Assembly: GCA_026398515.1 (NCBI GenBank)
Contig: JAPLSS010000502.1
Span: forward strand, 1-32,659
Direction: 5' to 3'
DNA: 32,659 nucleotides
DNA from: Candidatus Sumerlaeota bacterium
Lineage (GTDB): Bacteria; Sumerlaeota; Sumerlaeia; JAPLSS01
Shown: positions 1-7,345 of the stretch, piece by piece
How positions within the stretch are numbered: position 1 is the first letter of the stretch
Layout: each line of letters starts with the position of its first letter
Program-made: the position numbers and the translations under genes
Notes under the pieces: generated by a model
Told to the model about the DNA's origin: nothing
Seen by the model: only the letters and a program-made list of their open reading frames with translations
Databases searched by the model: none

Positions 1-66
1 AATGGCGATGATCGCCACCACGATCAACAGCTCAATCAGCGTAAAAGCGTTCCCTTTCTTACTCAT
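1..66 (-). CDS. Type IV pilin-like (pseudopilin) protein, N-terminal fragment
   Basis: The gene runs off the left edge; only the first 22 codons are present. They encode a short basic leader (MSKKGNA) followed by FTLIELLIVVAIIAI, the class III pilin signal in which prepilin peptidase normally cuts just before the Phe; the helix that follows anchors the protein in the membrane and packs the pilus core. The start at 66 is supported by a strong AGGAGGGA ribosome-binding site just upstream. It shares its orientation with the pilin-like gene at 276-848, so this is a small pilin-like cluster. Whether it serves type IV pili, type II secretion or another pseudopilus cannot be told from the fragment. 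Confidence 0.85.
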   Translation of the reverse strand, partial: MSKKGNAFTLIELLIVVAIIAI

Positions 67-104
67 CGTCTCCCTCCTGAAGCAAATGGCGTAGAAACCT
101 CGCT

Positions 105-260
105 CTAGTTTTCCAAGGTGCGCAGCTCGCCCTTGTTCGTCCGGTAGATCTTGCCCGCCGAAACAGTCCCATTGGTGGGTCGTCGATGGTCCCCATGCCG
201 CTGGCGCTTTTCGCCGGGTTGGAGTTCCAGTTCGGAAGCGGGAGAATCCAGCGGCCTTGA
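105..260 (-). pseudogene. Frameshifted C-terminal remnant of a pilin-like gene
   Basis: On the minus strand this stretch reads like the tail of a second pilin-like protein but is split between two frames. The upstream part, in one frame, contains NWNSNPAKSASGMGTIDDP. The downstream part, in another frame, contains TNGTVSAGKIYRTNKGEL and ends at a TAG at 107-105. The phrase 'DPTNGTVS.G' also occurs near the C terminus of the intact pilin at 276-848, which supports homology. The frames join if one C is restored in the run of three at the DDP/TNG junction. No pilin leader or ribosome-binding site precedes the fragment. It is either a decayed duplicate or a sequencing error in a partly deleted gene; the left boundary of homology is approximate. 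Confidence 0.5.
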
Positions 261-275
261 CGGCCGGCGCGGATC

Positions 276-848
276 TCACCAGCCGACTCCACCGCCTTCC
301 AGGAGGATGATGTCCCCCTCGCTGACCGTGCCGTTCGTCGGATCGTAGATCCGCAGCTCTTGCCAGCTCCCCGTGCCGAAAGTCTGGATTCGGTCGGGGC
401 CCGCCGAGGCCAGCCGCCACTTGCGCCCGAAGTACGTGTTGGGCCCGATGTTCGCCGAACGTTCATCGATATAGTCGAAGGTGTCGTCCTCCGTCTGAGG
501 GAGCGACGGATTCGGAGCATTGGCCCCGTGTTGGTTGGGAGGGAAAGGATCGTGGGGCAAGCTGGACATATACGCCACAGGCGTCGTGAGCGGGACCAGC
601 CGTTGCGTCAGAGGCCACTTCCATGCCCCCGTTCTCGGCGGGCTATACTTCACCCTCGCGATGGGGTACATATTCCATTCCGTGGCATACGCCTCGAGGG
701 CCACGCCGACGGACCGCATGTCTGACTTCGCCCGCGAAACCTTGGCCCGGACCTGGGCCTCGAGGAAGTTGGGCACGGCGATGACCGCCAGAATGGCGAT
801 GATGGCCACTACGATCAGCAGTTCGATCAGCGTGAATCCTCTTTTCAT
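276..848 (-). CDS. Type IV pilin-like (pseudopilin) protein
   Basis: This 190-aa protein has a short MKRG leader and then FTLIELLIVVAIIAILAVIA, the prepilin-peptidase site and N-terminal helix of class III pilins. It continues with VPNFLEAQVRAKVSRAKSDM, a helix typical of the large pseudopilin families of Planctomycetes-like bacteria. The remainder is a globular head with a 'LASAGPDR' motif near residue 150 and the ending DPTNGTVSEGDIILLEGGG. The start at 848 is preferred over an upstream in-frame ATG because it has a GGAGGAGAA ribosome-binding site and gives the correct short leader. The likely location is the inner membrane or a pseudopilus. The specific system is unknown, since no assembly ATPase, platform protein or peptidase lies in the window. 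Confidence 0.85.
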   Translation of the reverse strand: MKRGFTLIELLIVVAIIAILAVIAVPNFLEAQVRAKVSRAKSDMRSVGVALEAYATEWNMYPIARVKYSPPRTGAWKWPLTQRLVPLTTPVAYMSSLPHDPFPPNQHGANAPNPSLPQTEDDTFDYIDERSANIGPNTYFGRKWRLASAGPDRIQTFGTGSWQELRIYDPTNGTVSEGDIILLEGGGVGW

Positions 849-993
849 GGCTCTTCTCCTCCTCGTCCCTGTTGCCTCGAATGAGGCAGCGTTTATTAGA
901 GCCGACTGGACATCGGCGCTGCCGCGCTCCGACAACCGCCTTGCGGACGCCCTCCGACAACGGCGCTTTCGAACCCCCCTTTCTCTCCCGCAT

Positions 994-2022
994 TTATGTT
1001 GAACCGGTGGATTCTCTCTTGATGATTTCCACCGGGAACTCCCGAACCCGTCCCTCCAGCGCGGGATTCTCGATGCGTTCCACGACCATCTGCGCGAGCG
1101 CCTCCCCGATGCGGGCCGTCGGAAGGCGAATGGTGGTCAAGGGAACACGCAACATGCGGGAATGCCAGCTATCGTTGACCCCCGCGATGGCGACGTCTTC
1201 GGGAACGCGATAGCCGGCGTCGAGCAACTCGGTCATGAGTTCGGCGGCCAGGTCGTCCGTATTGCAGAAAATGGCCGTGGGCGGCTTCTGGAGCGACATG
1301 AGCTCCTTACGTAGCTCATTCAATGGCTGGTATTGAAAGTGAAGGGGGATCGCCAATCTCGGATCGGGCGCCACCTCGAATTCCCGCAACGCCCGGAGAC
1401 ACCCTTCCATCTTCCTCTCCGAGAATCCGATCAACGCGATTCGGCGATGATTTAAGCCAAGAAGATGGCGTGTCATCTCGTAACAGGCCTGGGCGATGTG
1501 GCAAACGGCGAAATCGACCTTGAGGCCCTTAAAGGTGGACGGCGAATAGAAATCGCCGTACAGGGCCATCCGCGCCCCCTGCCGCACCAAGGCCGCCAAT
1601 TCCTCCTGGCACGCCGGGTCCGCTCCGATGCCCACGCAGGCAATGCCATCGGCGAACCGGTTCAGCAGGCTTCGAAGGGTCTTGACCTCGCTGCCGGGCT
1701 CCCCGTTATGGTGGGTCACCGCCAGGAGCGAGGAGAATCCGTGCTCCTGCAGCCACTGCTCCATGGCGGCCAGGACGTCCACGTAGAACTGGTCCTTGAG
1801 AATCGGCACAAGCAGCCCGACCGACTGAGTCGGCTGCCCCTTCAGCCCGCGGGCCAAGTAATGGGGGGAGTAATCCACCTGCTCGGCGACTTGGCGAATT
1901 CGTTGGCGCGTCCGCGGCGCAATCCGCTTGTTGTCGTTCAGCGCCATGGAGACCGTCGAGCGGTCGACGCCGACGATCCTGGCGATATCCTTATGGGTGA
2001 TCCGGTGATTGGGCTTGGCCAT
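994..2022 (-). CDS. LacI/GalR-family transcriptional repressor
   Basis: This 342-aa protein has the two-part LacI layout. Residues about 6-60 form the helix-turn-helix and hinge (ITHKDIARIVGVDRSTVSMAL, then a YSPHYLARGLKG hinge). Residues about 65-335 form a periplasmic-binding-protein-like effector domain, with SVGLLVPILKDQFYVDVLAA opening it and a 'PTAIFCNTDDLAAELMTELL' segment near residue 255. Such proteins bind palindromic operators and release them on binding a sugar or related ligand. The ligand cannot be read from sequence. The two glycosidase-like genes at 2947-5709 make a carbohydrate role plausible. No strong ribosome-binding site precedes the ATG at 2022, so the start rests on the intact HTH. 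Two palindromes upstream could be autoregulatory operators. Confidence 0.93.
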   Translation of the reverse strand: MAKPNHRITHKDIARIVGVDRSTVSMALNDNKRIAPRTRQRIRQVAEQVDYSPHYLARGLKGQPTQSVGLLVPILKDQFYVDVLAAMEQWLQEHGFSSLLAVTHHNGEPGSEVKTLRSLLNRFADGIACVGIGADPACQEELAALVRQGARMALYGDFYSPSTFKGLKVDFAVCHIAQACYEMTRHLLGLNHRRIALIGFSERKMEGCLRALREFEVAPDPRLAIPLHFQYQPLNELRKELMSLQKPPTAIFCNTDDLAAELMTELLDAGYRVPEDVAIAGVNDSWHSRMLRVPLTTIRLPTARIGEALAQMVVERIENPALEGRVREFPVEIIKRESTGST

Positions 2023-2049
2023 GCGAACGCGCCTTTTTCACCCTGGATT

Positions 2050-2059
2050 CACTCGAGTG
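2050..2059. promoter_or_regulatory. Perfect 10-bp palindrome upstream of the lacI-family gene
   Basis: CACTCGAGTG is a perfect palindrome with a central CG, the symmetry seen in many LacI-family operators. It lies about 28 bp before the start codon of the repressor gene at 994-2022, where autoregulation would act. This is position and symmetry only; a 10-bp palindrome can arise by chance. Confidence 0.3.
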
Positions 2060-2144
2060 GAACCCGCCCCCAAAAAAACAGGCCGACGGAAATCCCCGCC
2101 ACACCGAGCGCACAGTCGACGCATGTGCACCCTCTTGACACCCA

Positions 2145-2154
2145 ACCGATCGGT
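2145..2154. promoter_or_regulatory. Perfect 10-bp palindrome ACCGATCGGT
   Basis: ACCGATCGGT sits about 123 bp upstream of the repressor gene and 4 bp after a plus-strand TTGACA (2135-2140). A repressor bound here would cover promoter spacer DNA. No convincing -10 follows the TTGACA on the plus strand, so a functional promoter is not established. Confidence 0.25.
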
Positions 2155-2225
2155 CTTTTTCGGGGCCTTTCAGTTTTGAATGACGCAGGATAGAATCAGA
2201 GGGCTCGGCTCGTCAAGGCGGAAAT

Positions 2226-2520
2226 TCACTCGTGTTGCAATTCGGTCAAATTGTTCCGCAGCCTCTCCTCGCCGACGCGGGCTGCACGCCGTAGCGCGCC
2301 ATCAGCCGGGGCAAGGCGAGGGGAGCCGCGCGGAGGACAGGCCACCCCGGCGTCGTCCGCGATCTGCTTCCGCAGAAACGCGTCCAGACGCTTGACCACC
2401 TCCTCGCGTTGCACCGGATCGCCGTTCTCCGCCCGGGTCTTGCACGGGTTGACGTTTTGCAGGAGGTAGTCGATCGTCAGGGACATCCGCTCGAGCGAGG
2501 CTTTCGTCCCCGGCGTTTTC
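2226..2520 (-). pseudogene. C-terminal remnant of an unrecognised gene
   Basis: The minus-strand frame ending with TGA at 2228-2226 contains a protein-like stretch, including TKASLERMSLTIDYLLQNV and VVKRLDAFLRKQIADD, with helical periodicity. No start codon, ribosome-binding site or N-terminal domain precedes it. The resemblance to protein fades upstream of about 2515-2525, close to where a plus-strand remnant begins. The last 35 residues are Arg/Ala-rich and may be out of frame. I cannot assign a family. It looks like the 3' end of a gene cut off by a deletion or rearrangement. Confidence 0.35.
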
Positions 2521-2529
2521 GCCCTTGCC

Positions 2530-2837
2530 CGCGCGCCATCCTGGGCGAGCGGCTTCTGTTGCAGAACAACAGCATTCGCTATCCCCTGGAGAAGATGGGG
2601 CCGCAGTATGGCCAGATGTATCGGAAGATGGCCGAGGCTTCGCGGGAGGGACTGACGATCGGCTTTCAATGCGCGGCCATGAAACGCGTGGGCGACCTGG
2701 GCAAGACGTTTCAGATCGCCGTTGATCTCGGCGCCTCGTACGTGGAAGCTCCCGGTGGCTATGAAAAGAAACTGACCCGCGCGGAATTGGAGAGTTTCGA
2801 TGCGGCGCTGCGGGGCGTCAAAGCGAAGGAAGAATAG
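2530..2837 (+). pseudogene. C-terminal remnant of a TIM-barrel glycosidase-like gene
   Basis: The open frame ending at TAG 2835-2837 reads LGERLLLQNNSIRYPLEKMG, then GLTIGFQCAAMKRVGDLGKT and GASYVEAPGGYEKKLTRAEL. This parallels the last third of the neighbour at 2947-3993 in order and spacing (NPIFFCQSNGW, then the Asp-rich segment, then VTYCEVYAPSFTLEHKDQL), so it looks like the final barrel strands of a paralogue. There is no plausible start codon, ribosome-binding site or N-terminal two-thirds. It therefore appears to be a truncated duplicate just upstream of the intact gene. The similarity was judged by eye. Confidence 0.5.
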
Positions 2838-2865
2838 TCATGCGTCAAAAGAGAAGTGGAACGTC

Positions 2866-2879
2866 CCGCCTTTAGGCGG
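2866..2879. repeat. Short hairpin repeat (CCGCC-TTTA-GGCGG)
   Basis: A five-base-pair stem with a TTTA loop lies in the gap between the truncated remnant and the glycosidase-like gene. The same stem-plus-TTTA design occurs in the GACC-TTTA-GGTC unit near 14071, suggesting that related palindromic elements are scattered through the genome. Confidence 0.45.
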
Positions 2880-2946
2880 AACGGTGTTTACTTCAGGCGC
2901 CTGGAAGAGAGGGGCGGAAAGCGCGATATGTGAGGAGACAGGCAAA

Positions 2947-3993
2947 ATGCCGACGATAAGGACCAAGGGAATCGTCCTGTGCGGCCTGGCGGCGCTTGGG
3001 GGATCCCTCGTGAGCGCCACCGCGGCGCAATCGGCGAAGAAGATGACCAACGCCGAAGCTATTTGTGGCACGTGGGTGTTGCAGCAGGCGGGCAGCATCG
3101 CCGAACTGGACAACGCGTACAAGAAATGTGTCAAGCAGGCGCTGGAGACCCCGGAGATCCGCGGCTTTTCCTTGCGCGTTCCGTGGAAGGCCATCGATGC
3201 GGACTTCGCGTTGCTCGAAGCGGGGCTGAAGATCGCGCGGGAACACAAGGTATCTTTCTCCGTGCGCTTCATGGGGGGGCGGCACACGCCGGCCAGCGTC
3301 TTCGAGAAAGGCTCGCCCTTCTACACCAAGCAGGGATCGCAGGAGAAGGTGCCCGCGCCGTTCAAGCTCGACGGGTCGCCTAATGACGTATTTGAAGCCG
3401 AATACGATGCGTTCGTCGCCCGTCTGGCGAAATGGTGCCGCGCGAACGACGTCAGGCTATTGCACCTGGCTTGGTATGGGCAGGAATGGGCCGAACTCAA
3501 TCATGGCAAGGAAGTGCGCGCTCTTCCCGGATATACGTTTGATAATTGGCTGAACGCGCACAAACGCCTGATCGACATCGGGCTCAAACACGCCGGCGAG
3601 GACCTGGCGGTCGAGTTTCCCTTCTCGGGCTATGGGCCGTGTGCCGACGCCGCGTCCGCCTTCGCTGATCATGTTGTGGAGAAGATCGGTCCGGTGAATC
3701 CAATCTTCTTCTGCCAGTCCAATGGGTGGGGCGCAAAGAAAGATTGGGGCGCGCCGACCGACGAAGTCGAAGCAGCTTTCGACAAGGTATGGGCGAGGCC
3801 GATATGCCGTGGTGAGCAAATGATCCAGCCGCGCGACTATGACTGGACGGCGTGCTACGCGAACCTATATAAGAACAAGGTGACCTACTGCGAAGTGTAT
3901 GCTCCCAGTTTCACCTTGGAACATAAGGATCAACTGGCCGAAGAGATTCGCAAGTTCGCCGAAACCGGGAAAGAGAAGCCATTGTTGCCGTAA
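2947..3993 (+). CDS. Putative secreted TIM-barrel glycoside-hydrolase-like protein
   Basis: This 348-aa protein starts with a Sec-type signal peptide (MPTIRTKGIVLCGLAALGG, cleavage probably after the Ala-rich stretch near residue 25). The ATG at 2947 has a GAGGAGAC ribosome-binding site. The mature part looks like a beta/alpha barrel, with RGFSLRVPWKAID near residue 75, LLHLAWYGQEWAEL near 178 (a possible acid residue at a barrel-strand end), AVEFPFSG near 220, and VTYCEVYAPSF near the C terminus as the last strand. This arrangement recalls GH5/GH42-like hydrolases, but I cannot assign a family or substrate, and the catalytic pair is not certain. It lies 54 bp before another glycosidase-like gene on the same strand, so the two are probably co-transcribed. 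Confidence 0.6.
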   Translation: MPTIRTKGIVLCGLAALGGSLVSATAAQSAKKMTNAEAICGTWVLQQAGSIAELDNAYKKCVKQALETPEIRGFSLRVPWKAIDADFALLEAGLKIAREHKVSFSVRFMGGRHTPASVFEKGSPFYTKQGSQEKVPAPFKLDGSPNDVFEAEYDAFVARLAKWCRANDVRLLHLAWYGQEWAELNHGKEVRALPGYTFDNWLNAHKRLIDIGLKHAGEDLAVEFPFSGYGPCADAASAFADHVVEKIGPVNPIFFCQSNGWGAKKDWGAPTDEVEAAFDKVWARPICRGEQMIQPRDYDWTACYANLYKNKVTYCEVYAPSFTLEHKDQLAEEIRKFAETGKEKPLLP

Positions 3994-4047
3994 GCAGATC
4001 CGGTCCGCCGCACGGGGTTTCGTCGATCCGATGGAGAGGTGAGAAAT

Positions 4048-5709
4048 ATGAGCGGGCAGTTCATCGGAAGGATATCCTCCTTTGCGGGGTTCGTTGCGAT
4101 GTGTATGACAACACGCGGAGGATCTGGCCCAGCGGCGGAGGGATCGAAGGCGCCCAAGCCGCTTGACAAGCCGTATGCGCCATTGATGACGCTCTTCGGC
4201 GGCGGGCCGCTGGAGCGGACGCCGAGCGACGCTGATCTGGCCCGTATCGCCTCGACCTATCAATTCGTGAACGGTCATGCGGGGCGTTATACCGTGCCGG
4301 GGAAGGATCAGATCGCCGCCTTCTGGGCGGGTCCGAGTTCCGGCCGGGATGAGCAGGGACGCACGATCGCCGAGCGGATCAAGGCCATCAACCCGGCCTT
4401 CACGCTGAGCAACTACCGGAATGGCTCGTATGTCTCGCAGTATTGCCCGAACGAAGCGGCGGAGGTGGAGACGCGCTTCCCGCTGGGCATTGCGGTTTCC
4501 GACAGCGGGACCAAATTGGTTAAACCCGTCGGCGCGGAAGACGAAGTTCTGCTCCTCGCCGCGCCGTCGGAGAAGCCGAGGGGGGCGCCGGCTATCTATC
4601 CCTTCAAGGCGAGCACGACCACCGAGGAACACACCCGGACGACCAAGGCGTATGTGGCATGGCTGCGGCTCGGCGACGAGATCCTGCGAATCGACAAGGC
4701 CGAGACGGGGGAGGAGAGGACGATCCAACTGAGCGTCCGGCGCGGGATCTGGGGCACGAAGGCCTCGGCGCATGACGCCGCGGCGCGCGTGCTGGCGCCG
4801 GTTCATATTGGCTCGGTTCGCCAGGGCTCCGACACCTCTCTGGCCGGACTGCCGGACGGCAAGGCGCCGCAGCCGGGGATTCGTTATGCGTTGCAGCCGC
4901 AGGACCCGAAGTTCTGGGAATGGCTGGCGGAGAAGTGCAAGATCATCTTCGACGAGGGGTATGATGTGACATGGCTCGATGTGAGCGTGTCCACCTGGTA
5001 TAATAATGGAGACGCATACGGCCAGCCGGTGGTTCCATGGAACATTGAGGCCGATAAGCCGCTGGACAATCCAACATATCGCGAGTATCAGCAAAGAAAG
5101 ACGGACTATCTGTTCCAGCGTTTCCCCGACAAGAGGTTCTTTATCAACAACGTGAAGGGCAGCTGTTACTTCAAAGACGGACAGGACCGCAAGCAATTCA
5201 CCGGTGAGGTCGGCCACCATCCCATCTCCGGGGGCAGCATGGAGTTCTATGTTCATGTCAACAGCGAGGCCCAATGGCGTGAAGTGGCGGAAATGACTCT
5301 GGACATGGTCCGCAACAACTTTTGGGGTGTGGCCTGGGCGAAAAGCGAAGGAAAGAAGATGGCGGGCTATCGGCAGTATGCGTATTGCACATATCTAATG
5401 GCGTACGAGCCAGGATCGCGCCTGTTGTTCGGCGCGCAGTGGCCTCTGCTCGGCCGGCCGGACGAAATGTTATACTGGGACGTGGGCGAGCCCTCGCAGC
5501 ATTTTCAGTCGATCGACGAGGCCAAGCGCGCCGACGCGCCGGGGGTATATGAGCGGCAATTTGCGAAAGGCTTGGTCTTAGTCAATGCGACGCCGGAGAA
5601 GTCCAAGAGCGTCCGTCTGGGCAAGGAATATTATGATCCCGAGACGGCGAATGTGGCAAGCGAAGTGGCGCTCGGACCTTTCAGCGGCAAGCTGTTGCTT
5701 GCTCCGTAA
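4048..5709 (+). CDS. Putative glycoside hydrolase, GHL15-like
   Basis: This 553-aa protein has the order of features I associate with the hypothetical glycosyl hydrolase family 15 (GHL15): an N-terminal barrel half (LARIASTYQFVNGHAGRY near residue 70), an inserted beta-rich segment around residues 205-260 (AWLRLGDEILRID ... RRGIWGT), a barrel strand with DVTWLDVSVSTWYNN near 310 that offers candidate catalytic Asp residues, and a beta C-terminal domain with YERQFAKGLVLVNATP ending in SGKLLLAP. The ATG at 4048 is chosen over the GTG nine bases earlier because GGAGAGG lies at a good distance. The N terminus has a hydrophobic stretch but no textbook signal peptide. Substrate unknown; co-transcription with the preceding gene is likely. 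Confidence 0.6.
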   Translation: MSGQFIGRISSFAGFVAMCMTTRGGSGPAAEGSKAPKPLDKPYAPLMTLFGGGPLERTPSDADLARIASTYQFVNGHAGRYTVPGKDQIAAFWAGPSSGRDEQGRTIAERIKAINPAFTLSNYRNGSYVSQYCPNEAAEVETRFPLGIAVSDSGTKLVKPVGAEDEVLLLAAPSEKPRGAPAIYPFKASTTTEEHTRTTKAYVAWLRLGDEILRIDKAETGEERTIQLSVRRGIWGTKASAHDAAARVLAPVHIGSVRQGSDTSLAGLPDGKAPQPGIRYALQPQDPKFWEWLAEKCKIIFDEGYDVTWLDVSVSTWYNNGDAYGQPVVPWNIEADKPLDNPTYREYQQRKTDYLFQRFPDKRFFINNVKGSCYFKDGQDRKQFTGEVGHHPISGGSMEFYVHVNSEAQWREVAEMTLDMVRNNFWGVAWAKSEGKKMAGYRQYAYCTYLMAYEPGSRLLFGAQWPLLGRPDEMLYWDVGEPSQHFQSIDEAKRADAPGVYERQFAKGLVLVNATPEKSKSVRLGKEYYDPETANVASEVALGPFSGKLLLAP

Positions 5710-5817
5710 GGGGCACATTGCGGAGGGTCAACCGCGACAGAGGCGGCGCCATCAGACTCGACTAGTTCGACAGGCTCACTACAGGTCGCTCGCGCTCGTC
5801 TCGTCTATTGATCGCGC

Positions 5818-7275
5818 CTACGGGTGGGTAAGCACACGTTTGACGGCGTCGCGCCAGCGGGAGAGCAGTTCTTCGCGGCGCGCGTCGGAGATTCGCGGCT
5901 CAAAAACGCGATCGACGCGGCGAAGACGCTCGATCTCGCCGGCGTCGCGCCAGACGCCGAGCTGAAGGCCGGCCAAATAAGCGGCGCCGAGCGCGGTTGT
6001 CTCCACGTTCACGGGACGATTGACTGGCACGCCGAGGACATCGGCCTGGAACTGCATTAGGAAGTTGTTCTGACACGCGCCGCCGTCGACGCGCAATTCG
6101 TTGAGATTCTTGTTCAGGCTGGGGATGGAAAGCAAATCGGCTGTCTGGTAAGCGATGCTCTCCAGCACGGCGCGCACGAGGTGGGCGCGTCCGGCGCCGC
6201 GCGTGAGACCGAAGATGGCGCCGCGCGCGTCCGGGTCCCAATGCGGCGCGCCCAGGCCGACGAACGCCGGCACGACCACCACGCCGGATGTGTCGGGCAC
6301 GCTTTCCGCGATGGCTTCCGTCTCGGCGCTGGTCTGAATGATCTTCAACTCATCGCGCAGCCATTGGACGGCGGCGCCGGCGATGAACACTGAGCCTTCG
6401 AGGGCGTAGGCGGGCTCAGCGGCCGGCGAGGAGGCGGCGGTGGCCAGCACAGGCTCCACGGGAATCGCCGCTTTCGCGCCCTGGAACGACAGCAGGAAAC
6501 AACCAGTGCCGTAGGTGTTCTTCGTCAGGCCAGGCCGCACGCATCCCTGCCCGAACAGCGCCGCCTGTTGGTCGCCGGCGATGCCCGCGATGGGCAGCCC
6601 GTCCGGCAGGCCTTTGACGCGGCACTCGCCGAAGGCGTGGCGCGAGGGATGAATGGCGGGGAAAAGGGAGCGCGGGAGATTCAACTTAGCTAACAGATCG
6701 ATGTCCCAAGCGCCCGTATGAATATTGCAGCAGAGAGTGCGCGAGGCGTTGGTGACGTCGGTGACGTGCGAGGCGCCGCCCGTCAGATTCCACACGAGCC
6801 ACGTGTCGATCGTGCCCGCCAACAGATCGCCGTTTTCCGCCGCCGACCGGATGCGCGGATCGGAATCCAACAGCCAGACGATCTTCGTCCCCGAAAAATA
6901 GGGATCAAGGAACAGGCCGGTGCGTTGGCGAAATAGAGATTCGTCCGTCTTGAGGGCGCGGCAGAGGTCCGCGGTGCGCCGGTCCTGCCAAACAATGGCC
7001 CGGTGCACGGGGCGCCCCGACTTGCGGTCCCACAGAAGGACCGTTTCACGCTGGTTTGTGATGCCGATCCCACGAACGCGGGACGGAGCGCGGGAAATGA
7101 TTTGGCCAGCCAAATCCAACACTCCGGCCAGAATCTCTTCGGGGTCGTGCTCCACCCAGCCGGGCCTGGGGTAATACTGTGTAATCTCTCTGTATGCGCG
7201 ATCGACAATCTCCCCCTCTTCATTCACGAGCAGGACAGTGGTTCCCGTAGTGCCTTGGTCGATGGCCAGGATCAT
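5818..7275 (-). CDS. glpK: Glycerol kinase
   Basis: This 485-aa FGGY-family kinase phosphorylates glycerol to sn-glycerol 3-phosphate using ATP in the cytoplasm. Seen directly: the N-terminal phosphate-binding loop DQGTTGTTVLLV, GITNQRET near residue 77, IVWQDRRTADLC near 95, GTIDTWLVWNLTGG near 155, GIAGDQQAALFGQ near 232, the NTYGTGCFLL ATP-site segment, and VDGGACQNNFLMQFQADVL near 395. The length is slightly below that of E. coli GlpK (about 500). It is immediately followed in the opposite reading sense by nothing coding; upstream, 60 bp away, lies glpD on the same strand, so both are probably one transcript with glpD first. No glpF or glpR is visible. Confidence 0.97.
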   Translation of the reverse strand: MILAIDQGTTGTTVLLVNEEGEIVDRAYREITQYYPRPGWVEHDPEEILAGVLDLAGQIISRAPSRVRGIGITNQRETVLLWDRKSGRPVHRAIVWQDRRTADLCRALKTDESLFRQRTGLFLDPYFSGTKIVWLLDSDPRIRSAAENGDLLAGTIDTWLVWNLTGGASHVTDVTNASRTLCCNIHTGAWDIDLLAKLNLPRSLFPAIHPSRHAFGECRVKGLPDGLPIAGIAGDQQAALFGQGCVRPGLTKNTYGTGCFLLSFQGAKAAIPVEPVLATAASSPAAEPAYALEGSVFIAGAAVQWLRDELKIIQTSAETEAIAESVPDTSGVVVVPAFVGLGAPHWDPDARGAIFGLTRGAGRAHLVRAVLESIAYQTADLLSIPSLNKNLNELRVDGGACQNNFLMQFQADVLGVPVNRPVNVETTALGAAYLAGLQLGVWRDAGEIERLRRVDRVFEPRISDARREELLSRWRDAVKRVLTHP

Positions 7276-7317
7276 GGTTGGAGGCTCCGGTAGGGAGTAT
7301 AAGACTCATAGGACATA

Positions 7318-7345
7318 TACGACCTGAAGGTCGCACTACGAACTC
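7318..7345. repeat. Dispersed palindromic repeat, copy 1
   Basis: This 28-bp element contains the inverted core GACCTGAAGGTC followed by GCACTACGAACTC. A perfect 28-bp match occurs at 14115-14142 and an inverted near-copy at 14058-14085. Here it overlaps the end of glpD: the glpD TAG stop (7338-7336) and the two codons before it are part of the repeat. The core can fold as a short hairpin. Confidence 0.85.

Noticed and set aside
2135-2163. Plus-strand promoter starting with a perfect TTGACA
   Set aside because: No -10-like hexamer occurs at 16-18 bp spacing and no intact gene follows for several hundred bases.
3865-5274. Long minus-strand frame opposite the GHL15-like gene
   Set aside because: It is rich in Arg and Leu without motifs or a ribosome-binding site, and lies antisense to a well-supported gene.
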